This document shows positions 7,239 to 11,990 of a DNA stretch of 16,281 nt, in pieces. Numbering within the stretch: position 1 is the first letter of the stretch; every line of letters begins with the position of its first letter. A model generated the notes under the pieces. The model made no database searches. It was not told the DNA's origin and saw only the letters and a program-made list of their open reading frames with translations. The translations under genes and the position numbers were made by a program. Source of the stretch: Clostridiaceae bacterium (GTDB taxonomy: Bacteria; Bacillota; Clostridia; Oscillospirales; Acutalibacteraceae); the NCBI GenBank assembly GCA_904502215.1, contig CAJGDQ010000010.1, positions 1-16,281 on the forward strand. The letters run 5' to 3'.

Positions 7239-8185
7239 TAAAATCAAAAGCTTATAGAATTATTATGGCGGCTTTGCTTGTTTTATGGTGCGTTTTAATT
7301 TTCGCCCTATCGGCAGAGCCTGCAAATAAATCAAGTAATACAAGCGGAGAACTCACCCGTGCGGTTTTTAGTATTTTCTATCCCGATTTTAATGAAATGG
7401 GAGTTGAAGCCCAAAACGCAATTATCAGCGAGGCTTCCTTTATAATAAGAAAAACTGCTCACCTGTCGTTGTATTTAATTTTAGGCGTGTTATCCTTTTT
7501 AAATATCGCAGCATATAATATTCCATTTGCTTTAAAACCTGTTTTAAGCTTAGGTTTTAGCTCAGCTTATTCGATTAGTGATGAAATTCATCAGCGATTT
7601 GTTCCGGGGAGAAGCTGCGAATTAAGGGATGTTTTAATTGATATTTCAGGGGCAATAATTGGAATTGCTTTGGTTTTTATTATATTTTCAATTAAGAAAG
7701 GCGGAAGAAATATGAGAAAAAAAGAGCTTTTAAAGCTTAATGAACAGCTCTTTGAAAAAGCAGAAAATGCTATACGTGCTGCTGAAGAGCTAAAAAGAGA
7801 AAACTCTTCCCTGCTTTCAAAAATAGAGGAGCTTGAAAAGAAATTATCGGGAGTTAAAGAGTCTCCAAAGCCATCCGCTCCTTTGCAAACTATTGAGAAA
7901 AAAATGATTTCCGAGGTAAAACTTAAGAATGAAACCGAATACGGCGCTTCTGTTATCGGCAAAATTGTTTTGAGCTCTACCTCCCATTGCAACGAGCTCA
8001 CCTTAACAATGGGCTCTGCCGCAAAAGAGCTTATCAACCTGATTCTTGGCAGAACCGAGGTTGCAAAGGCTGAGATTTTAAAGATAACCTCATCCGACGC
8101 CCCGTTAGAAGATAAAAAAGCTATGATAGATAGCGAACTTATTTCGGCTGAAGATTATTTCAAGAGCGTTATGGCTCAAAAATAG
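7235..8185 (+). CDS. VanZ-like membrane protein with a C-terminal coiled-coil tail
   Basis: 316 residues in two parts. Residues 1-155 form a VanZ-like domain with four membrane segments and the motifs RKTAHLSLY (72-80) and SDEIHQRFVPGR (115-126), followed by D132 and D136. VanZ-like proteins include the teicoplanin-resistance protein VanZ, but most have unknown roles in the envelope. Residues 160-316 are soluble: a coiled coil (161-205), a Pro/Ser linker and a small alpha/beta region that I do not recognise. It overlaps the M23 gene by four bases (ATGA), so translation is probably coupled. An internal ATG at 7712 (Met160), preceded by AAAGGCGGAAG, could start a separate 157-residue protein. 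Whether this is a fusion or two nested products is unresolved. Confidence 0.8.
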   Translation: MIKSKAYRIIMAALLVLWCVLIFALSAEPANKSSNTSGELTRAVFSIFYPDFNEMGVEAQNAIISEASFIIRKTAHLSLYLILGVLSFLNIAAYNIPFALKPVLSLGFSSAYSISDEIHQRFVPGRSCELRDVLIDISGAIIGIALVFIIFSIKKGGRNMRKKELLKLNEQLFEKAENAIRAAEELKRENSSLLSKIEELEKKLSGVKESPKPSAPLQTIEKKMISEVKLKNETEYGASVIGKIVLSSTSHCNELTLTMGSAAKELINLILGRTEVAKAEILKITSSDAPLEDKKAMIDSELISAEDYFKSVMAQK

Positions 8186-8220
8186 TCGCTTAAAATCGTT
8201 ATTTTTTTAACATTTTGCTA

Positions 8221-8249
8221 TTGTTTTTTATGTCGAATTTTGGTATAAT
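8221..8249 (+). promoter_or_regulatory. Extended -10 promoter for the Fe-S scaffold/GGGtGRT pair
   Basis: TATAAT at 8244-8249 is preceded by TGG, giving an extended -10. A poor -35 (TTGTTT, 8221-8226) lies 17 bases upstream. The leader would be about 28 bases. Confidence 0.65.
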
Positions 8250-8283
8250 CAAAACATAGTGAAATTCTGAAAGGAGAACATAT

Positions 8284-8976
8284 ATGAACTATTCACATGA
8301 AGTAGAAAATATGTGTCCCTTAGCTAAGGGCACATATCACGGTCCTGCTCCAATTCCGGAGGAGGGTAAGTGGGTTCAGGTTAAGGAAGTTAAAGATGTT
8401 TCCGGCCTTACTCACGGTATCGGTTGGTGCGCTCCCCAACAGGGCACCTGCAAGCTCACCCTTAATGTTAAAGAGGGTGTTATTCAAGAGGCTTTGGTTG
8501 AAACCATCGGCTGTTCGGGTATGACCCATTCGGCTGCTATGGCTTCTGAGATTTTGGTTGGCAAAACCATTCTTGAAGCTCTTAATACCGACCTTGTTTG
8601 CGATGCTATCAACACTGCAATGCGTGAGCTTTTCTTGCAGATTGTTTACGGTAGAACTCAAACTGCTTTCTCTGAAGATGGTCTTCCGATTGGCGCAGGT
8701 CTTGAGGATTTAGGTAAGGGTCTTCGTTCTCAGTGCGGAACAACCTATGCAACACTTGCAAAGGGTCCCCGTTACCTTGAGCTCGCTGAAGGTTACATAA
8801 CCAAAATCGCTGTTGATGAGAACGATACCATCATTGGTTACAAGTTCGTTCACCTAGGAAAAATGATGGATATGATTAAAAAGGGTATGGACGCTAATGA
8901 GGCTTTAGAGAAAGCCAGCGGCCAGTATGGACGTGTTGATGATGCTGCTAAGCTTATCGACCCCCGTGAAGAATAA
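8284..8976 (+). CDS. NifU-like iron-sulfur cluster scaffold homologue
   Basis: 230-residue cytoplasmic protein resembling the IscU/NifU N-terminal fold. GCSGMTHSAAMASEILVGKTI (76-96) corresponds to the NifU segment with the central cluster Cys (here Cys77). Cys49/Cys56 (GWCAPQQGTC) and Cys151 (SQCGTTY) are candidates for the other two ligands. The N-terminal ENMCPLAKG and the C-terminal half are specific to this subfamily and not part of classical IscU. No cysteine desulfurase (iscS/sufS) or SufBCD gene is near, so it may be a dedicated partner of the GGGtGRT protein encoded 17 bases downstream rather than a general scaffold. AAAGGAG precedes the ATG. The family call is confident; the physiological role is unknown. 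Confidence 0.85.
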   Translation: MNYSHEVENMCPLAKGTYHGPAPIPEEGKWVQVKEVKDVSGLTHGIGWCAPQQGTCKLTLNVKEGVIQEALVETIGCSGMTHSAAMASEILVGKTILEALNTDLVCDAINTAMRELFLQIVYGRTQTAFSEDGLPIGAGLEDLGKGLRSQCGTTYATLAKGPRYLELAEGYITKIAVDENDTIIGYKFVHLGKMMDMIKKGMDANEALEKASGQYGRVDDAAKLIDPREE

Positions 8977-8993
8977 TAAGGAGGAAATGAACA

Positions 8994-9995
8994 ATGGCAT
9001 TATTTGAAAGTTATGATAGAAGAATAAATCAAATAAACGCAGAGCTCAAAAAGCACGGCATTTCTTCCATTGAAGAGGCTAAAGAAATCTGCGATAAAGC
9101 AGGTGTTGATGCTTATAACATCGTTAAGGGCATTCAGCCTATCTGCTTCGAGAACGCTGCTTGGGCTTATGTTGTTGGCTGTGCTATCGCTATTAAGGAT
9201 GAGGTAAAGAGTGCTGCTGAGGCTGCTGAGAAAATCGGTGTTGGCCTTCAGTCCTTCTGCATCCCCGGTTCAGTTGCTGATGACCGCAAGGTTGGTCTTG
9301 GCCACGGTAACCTCGGCGCTATGCTTCTTAGAGAGGAAACCAAGTGCTTCGCATTCTTAGCAGGTCACGAGTCCTTCGCTGCTGCTGAAGGTGCTATCGG
9401 CCTCGCTCGTAGCGCTAACAAAGCTCGTAAAGAGCCCTTAAGAGTTGTTCTTAATGGTCTTGGCAAAGATGCTGCTAAGATTATTTCAAGAATCAACGGA
9501 TTTACCTATGTTCAAACCAAGTTTGATTATTATACCGGCGAACTCGCAATTGTTGAGGAAACCGCTTATTCGAACGGCGAGCGCGCTAAGGTTCGTTGCT
9601 ATGGTGCTGATGATGTTCGTGAGGGCGTTGCTATAATGCACAAAGAGGGTGTTGACGTTTCGATTACCGGTAACTCCACCAACCCCACCAGATTCCAGCA
9701 TCCTGTTGCAGGCACCTATAAGAAAGAGTGCATTGAACAGGGCAAGAAATATTTCTCAGTAGCTTCGGGCGGCGGCACAGGAAGAACTCTCCACCCCGAT
9801 AATATGGCTGCAGGCCCCGCTTCTTACGGTATGACCGATACAATGGGCCGTATGCACTCCGATGCTCAGTTTGCAGGTTCTTCTTCTGTTCCTGCTCACG
9901 TTGAAATGATGGGTCTTATCGGTGCAGGTAACAACCCAATGGTTGGTATGACTGTTGCTTGTGCAGTTGCAGTTAACGAAGCACTTAACAAATAA
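8994..9995 (+). CDS. GGGtGRT-family protein
   Basis: 333-residue cytoplasmic protein of the family named for its motif, seen here as GGGTGRT at 259-265 within SVASGGGTGRTLHPDNMAAG. The next segment, MGRMHSDAQFAG, is also characteristic. Conserved Cys residues include 33, 51, 63, 89, 118, 202, 246 and 323, which would suit metal or cluster binding, but no standard cluster motif is seen. The biochemical function is, to my knowledge, not established. It follows the NifU-like gene with a strong AAGGAGG site, and the two probably form one operon. The final codons are duplicated downstream at 11756-11782, and the stop codon lies inside the first hairpin of the adjacent array, so the gene end was probably rebuilt by an insertion. 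Confidence 0.88.
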   Translation: MALFESYDRRINQINAELKKHGISSIEEAKEICDKAGVDAYNIVKGIQPICFENAAWAYVVGCAIAIKDEVKSAAEAAEKIGVGLQSFCIPGSVADDRKVGLGHGNLGAMLLREETKCFAFLAGHESFAAAEGAIGLARSANKARKEPLRVVLNGLGKDAAKIISRINGFTYVQTKFDYYTGELAIVEETAYSNGERAKVRCYGADDVREGVAIMHKEGVDVSITGNSTNPTRFQHPVAGTYKKECIEQGKKYFSVASGGGTGRTLHPDNMAAGPASYGMTDTMGRMHSDAQFAGSSSVPAHVEMMGLIGAGNNPMVGMTVACAVAVNEALNK

Positions 9996-9996
9996 T
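9967..9996 (+). repeat. Direct repeat, left copy (3' end of the GGGtGRT gene)
   Basis: This 30-base segment matches 11755-11784 at 28 positions; the first 22 bases are identical. It covers the last codons (AVNEALNK, stop) of the intact gene. The mismatches are C9989/T and A9992/G, both at synonymous third codon positions. It forms the left boundary of the proposed insert. Confidence 0.85.
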
Positions 9997-10189
9997 CTGC
10001 GATTATTTGTAATGAAATTTGCCTTGCGGCAAATGAAATTCACATAGTGAATTAAATGCTAACGCATGAAATGTGCCGTATCTTTCGATACGGCACATTG
10101 TTTTTGATAAACTATTGGGCAAATTTTATTTCATTCAACTTTAGTTGAATTTCATGATGAAATCATTTCATGCGCAACGCGCATTTCAT
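9989..10189. repeat. Heptamer-spaced hairpin array
   Basis: Short palindromes with different cores are separated by a constant heptamer. ATGAAAT occurs at 10012, 10033 and 10066, with ATTAAAT at 10051. After the central terminator its reverse complement ATTTCAT occurs at 10128, 10149, 10165 and 10183. Stems lie at 9989-10009, 10017-10034, 10037-10053, 10056-10067, 10133-10150, 10154-10166 and 10170-10184, with loops of 3-4 bases. Spacing is 15-21 bases and both halves point toward the centre. The stem sequences are unrelated to one another, so this is not a simple tandem repeat. It leads directly into the four-helix-bundle gene. Confidence 0.8.
10071..10105 (+). terminator. Intrinsic terminator after the GGGtGRT gene
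   Basis: GTGCCGTATC (10073-10082), loop TTTC, GATACGGCAC (10087-10096), extended by AT/AT to 12 bp, followed by TGTTTTT. It is the strongest hairpin of the array, sits at its centre, and should end the GGGtGRT transcript in the present arrangement. Confidence 0.85.
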
Positions 10190-10205
10190 AAAAAGGAGAA
10201 AGAAT

Positions 10206-10556
10206 ATGGCGGACAATCTTTTAGTAGAGCTATCTATTGAATTTGCGGTGAAAATTGTAAAAATGACTGACAAAATTCAAGGCAAGGGTGTTTTGAAAAA
10301 TCAAATTCTTAAAAGTGGTACCAGTATAGGTGCTAATATTCATGAAGCAAACTATGCTCAAAGCAAAGCGGATTTTGTTTCAAAACTTCAAATTTCTCTA
10401 AAAGAATGTTATGAAACTGAATATTGGCTAAAACTTTTTTCAAAAACCGATATTATTGATAAAAATGTATATTCCGAACTACAAAATGACTGCGGTAAAA
10501 TCAGACGAGTTTTAATTTCTTCTATAAATACAACAAAAGAGAAATACAATTTGTAG
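10206..10556 (+). CDS. Four-helix-bundle protein (S23/IVP family)
   Basis: 116-residue basic helical protein of the family first found in 23S rRNA intervening sequences and related in fold to the Avd protein of diversity-generating retroelements. The family pattern is visible: LSIEFAVKIVKMTD, then LKNQILKSGTSIGANIHEANYAQSKADF (about 32-59) and LQISLKECYETEYWLKLF. The function is unknown; nucleic-acid binding is inferred from relatives. The ATG at 10206 has AAGGAG seven bases upstream. An earlier in-frame ATG at 10170 lies inside the last hairpin of the array and is rejected. Codon use is more AT-rich than in the flanking core genes. No strong promoter was found after the terminator at 10071-10105; TTGATA at 10104 with a poor -10 is the best candidate. 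Confidence 0.88.
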   Translation: MADNLLVELSIEFAVKIVKMTDKIQGKGVLKNQILKSGTSIGANIHEANYAQSKADFVSKLQISLKECYETEYWLKLFSKTDIIDKNVYSELQNDCGKIRRVLISSINTTKEKYNL

Positions 10557-10606
10557 ATATGAGCAGAACAACCATTTACAAATATCTTTCGCTATTGGAA
10601 AACTAA
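10553..10606 (+). pseudogene. Possible serine-recombinase C-terminal fragment
   Basis: Overlapping the four-helix-bundle stop codon by four bases, a short open stretch encodes VDMSRTTIYKYLSLLEN and a stop. SRTTIYKYL is typical of the recognition helix at the very C-terminus of resolvase/invertase serine recombinases. Nothing upstream in this frame resembles the catalytic domain, and the stretch has no ribosome binding site, so it is best read as a remnant. Eighteen residues are too few for certainty; chance similarity is possible. Confidence 0.35.
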
Positions 10607-10610
10607 AAGA

Positions 10611-10648
10611 GAGCGGCACAAACCGCTCCCTAATTTTAATTTTTTTTT
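10611..10648 (+). terminator. Terminator between the four-helix-bundle gene and the convergent DUF2752 gene
   Basis: GAGCGG (10611-10616), loop CACAAA, CCGCTC (10623-10628), followed by a T-rich tract with nine T at 10640-10648. The T-run is displaced from the stem, so strength is moderate. Confidence 0.6.
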
Positions 10649-10929
10649 ATTCTGTTAAAAACTATAATTACTGTATCTACAATCATAAGTAAACCTATTG
10701 CTATAATAACAATAATTAGCGGATTACTTTTGTAGGCATTGTAAAAATCAAATTGTAATATGTAATCAATCGCGTGTCGCATACCACAAAGTAAACATGA
10801 ATATTCACCTGAATCACAAAAATATGTAAAAGGTAATGTACATTGCAAAACTCCTGCAAAAAGAATTACAAAGTATGAAATAATTCTTGAATTTTCAAAA
10901 ATTTGCTTTTTTTCTTTTTTATCAATCAT
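10636..10929 (-). CDS. DUF2752 small membrane protein
   Basis: 97-residue protein with two membrane segments (about 17-36 and 68-90). The DUF2752 pattern is visible between them: YSCLLCGMRHAIDYILQFDFYNAYKSNPL (43-71), with a Cys-x-x-Cys-Gly core, a following Arg-His and the terminal NPL. The function of the family is unknown. The gene starts inside the zinc-ribbon gene through an 8-base overlap (ATGATTGA) without an obvious ribosome binding site, so it is probably translated by coupling and the two products may act together. It lies within the proposed insert and is AT-rich. Confidence 0.78.
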   Translation of the reverse strand: MIDKKEKKQIFENSRIISYFVILFAGVLQCTLPFTYFCDSGEYSCLLCGMRHAIDYILQFDFYNAYKSNPLIIVIIAIGLLMIVDTVIIVFNRIKKN

Positions 10930-11473
10930 TTTTTAATGCAGATAAAAATTTACTTCCTGCTACGATTTGAAGTATTCCTGATACAGTTAAAACAAATCCT
11001 AAACCACAAGTAAAGGAAATTGTTCTTATACCTGCAAAGAAAAACAAGACAGTAATTAAGAATGCAAATATCATATAAATATATGCAAGTTTTCTTTTCG
11101 CAGAAACACTCTTGGTGAAATAAATTATCAAACCTAAAATAACAACAATAGCATCCAATGCACAAGAAATATACGCTATCGGAGCACCTGAAGTATCAAA
11201 TGTTACTGTTGCGTTTGTTGTTGAATGTGTTATTCCATTCTGTGTGGTTTCAGTATTAACACCACCTGTTGCGGTTGATACACCATAAGCAATAAGTATT
11301 ATTGAAATAATTAGTACAACAGAAGATATTATGTTTATTAAATGGGCAGAATATAATTTTTTGCTACTAATTTTTTCCACAGTATTAAATTCATTGACAA
11401 TAAGTTCTTGAGCACAATTAGTGCAGAATTTACTGTCATCTTTGTTTTCAGTACCGCATTTTGGGCAATACAT
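10922..11473 (-). CDS. Zinc-ribbon membrane protein
   Basis: 183 residues. The N-terminus is a four-Cys zinc ribbon: YCPKCGTENKDDSKFCTNC, with Cys3, Cys6, Cys17 and Cys20. Four hydrophobic segments follow (about 44-66, 99-118, 129-148, 152-173). The loop between the first two is Thr/Asn/Gly-rich and presumably outside the cell. No enzymatic motif is seen and the function is unknown. AAGGA lies seven bases before the ATG. A second, stronger AAGGAGGG at 11526-11519 has no normal start codon behind it. The gene is transcribed behind a structured leader RNA and terminator (11533-11703), so expression may depend on read-through. It overlaps the DUF2752 gene. Confidence 0.75.
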   Translation of the reverse strand: MYCPKCGTENKDDSKFCTNCAQELIVNEFNTVEKISSKKLYSAHLINIISSVVLIISIILIAYGVSTATGGVNTETTQNGITHSTTNATVTFDTSGAPIAYISCALDAIVVILGLIIYFTKSVSAKRKLAYIYMIFAFLITVLFFFAGIRTISFTCGLGFVLTVSGILQIVAGSKFLSALKND

Positions 11474-11532
11474 AAAAAATCCTTCTTTCTTTTTAGTGTT
11501 ATCGGTGTTTTTAATATTTCCCTCCTTAAATT

Positions 11533-11565
11533 AAAAAAGTGTGTGCAACTCAAAGTCACACACAC
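11533..11565 (-). terminator. Intrinsic terminator of the minus-strand RNA
   Basis: On the minus strand GTGTGTGTGAC (11565-11555), loop TTTGA and GTTGCACACAC (11549-11539) form an 11-bp stem with two G-U pairs, followed by six T (11538-11533). It lies 60 bases before the zinc-ribbon start codon. Confidence 0.75.
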
Positions 11566-11703
11566 CGAAAAATGCGACTCCTAATTGCTACCACACAACA
11601 TTTTCTACAAACAATAAAGTATGCGAAAATAGAGCCTGCATTTTTACCAAAAGATAAAAATACACACCTTATTGTTTGTAAATATTAAAATGTTATGTGG
11701 TAT
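11533..11703 (-). ncRNA. Unassigned structured RNA or attenuator leader
   Basis: Directly behind a strong minus-strand promoter lies a long imperfect hairpin. Bases 11589-11604 pair with 11687-11702, and 11607-11619 pair with 11667-11679, with a small internal loop between them. The apical part can fold an AUUUUUA/UAAAAAU helix (11641-11647 with 11656-11662). The two imperfect pairs in the stems are C-A and A-C on the plus strand but become G-U and U-G in minus-strand RNA, which favours minus-strand transcription. The RNA ends in a strong terminator at 11533-11565. It matches no riboswitch, T-box or 6S RNA that I know. It could be a free RNA of about 170 nt or an attenuator for the zinc-ribbon gene. 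Confidence 0.5.
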
Positions 11704-11709
11704 GTGTTT

Positions 11710-11738
11710 ATTATAGCACTGCCGCAAACAAATATCAA
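11710..11738 (-). promoter_or_regulatory. Strong sigma-A promoter of the minus-strand RNA
   Basis: On the minus strand TTGATA (11738-11733) is followed after 17 bases by TATAAT (11715-11710), with TGC just before it (extended -10). The predicted start near 11703 falls exactly at the foot of the long hairpin. Confidence 0.75.
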
Positions 11739-11754
11739 TAATTTAATTTATTCT

Positions 11755-11784
11755 TTGCAGTTAACGAAGCACTTAATAAGTAAT
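11755..11784 (+). repeat. Direct repeat, right copy (orphan 3' end of a GGGtGRT gene)
   Basis: Second copy of 9967-9996. Read as codons (11756-11782) it gives AVNEALNK and a TAA stop, with only synonymous changes (AAC to AAT, AAA to AAG). The sequence just upstream (TTTATTCT) is unrelated to the gene. Downstream come an AT-rich repeat and a strong terminator, which look like the original end of the operon. Confidence 0.85.
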
Positions 11785-11814
11785 TCGGAATTCGTAATGC
11801 GTAATTCATAATTA
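11784..11814. repeat. AATTCGTAAT-type low-complexity repeat
   Basis: Successive near-repeats of AATTCGG, AATTCGTAATGCGT and AATTCATAATTA lie between the orphan gene end and its terminator. A similar TTCATAATT motif occurs at 31-39. This is an intergenic degenerate repeat of unknown role. Confidence 0.45.
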
Positions 11815-11848
11815 AAGGACTTGGGAAATTCCCAAGTCCTTATTTTTG
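11815..11848 (+). terminator. Terminator, probably the original one of the GGGtGRT operon
   Basis: AAGGACTTGGG (11815-11825), loop AAATT, CCCAAGTCCTT (11831-11841), a perfect 11-bp stem followed by ATTTTTG. It has no gene of its own in the present arrangement except the orphan gene end just upstream. Confidence 0.85.
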
Positions 11849-11855
11849 TATAACG

Positions 11856-11890
11856 AAAAAGCCTTGAGGAAAATCCTCAAGGCTTTTTTA
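11856..11890. terminator. Bidirectional terminator after spoVM
   Basis: AAAAAGCCTTGAGGA (11856-11870), loop AAA, TCCTCAAGGCTTTTT (11874-11888), a 15-bp perfect palindrome with A-run and T-run on opposite sides, so it works in both directions. It ends the spoVM transcript on the minus strand and backs up the plus-strand terminator at 11815-11848. The spoVM stop codon (11888-11890) touches its edge. Confidence 0.88.
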
Positions 11891-11977
11891 TGTATTAACA
11901 CTTTGTTTTTTGATGCCGAAGAGCATTCTTAAAATGCCGCCTAAGAATTTAGGACTTTTGATTAAAACCACTTTCAT
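11888..11977 (-). CDS. spoVM: Stage V sporulation protein SpoVM
   Basis: 29-residue amphipathic peptide starting MKVVLIKSPKFLGG. The core KxPKFLGGI, with Pro9, matches SpoVM of Bacillus subtilis (KLPKFLGGI at the same position). That peptide inserts into the forespore outer membrane, senses positive curvature and anchors the coat ATPase SpoIVA. The ATG has GGAGG seven bases upstream. The gene is the last of the minus-strand cluster, 13 bases after a 48-codon membrane-protein gene and just ahead of a strong terminator. spoVM also lies downstream of the stp-prkC-rsgA genes in B. subtilis, so context supports the call. It indicates that the host lineage can form endospores or recently could. Confidence 0.85.
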   Translation of the reverse strand: MKVVLIKSPKFLGGILRMLFGIKKQSVNT

Positions 11978-11990
11978 AACCTTACCTCCG

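Noticed and set aside
8186..8220. Terminator after the VanZ-like gene
   Set aside because: There is a T-run at 8202-8208, but the preceding sequence gives no stable stem.
9989..10189. CRISPR array
   Set aside because: The constant parts are only seven bases, the intervals are 15-21 bases, the variable parts are self-complementary and no cas gene is present.
10170..10205. Longer four-helix-bundle protein from ATG 10170
   Set aside because: The extra codons are hairpin-array sequence and the ribosome binding site of the ATG at 10206.
11338..11565. GTG-started 75-codon frame on the minus strand overlapping the zinc-ribbon gene
   Set aside because: It begins inside the terminator stem and reads the zinc-ribbon gene out of frame; the composition is not protein-like.
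11533..11703. 6S RNA, T-box or known riboswitch
   Set aside because: Size and long stem recall 6S RNA, but the closing stem is not the terminator and there is no typical central bubble. No T-box AGGGTGG element and no known aptamer core were seen.
9996..11754. Insertion sequence or transposon with terminal inverted repeats
   Set aside because: No transposase and no convincing inverted repeats at the two boundaries; only the direct repeat of the gene end is present.
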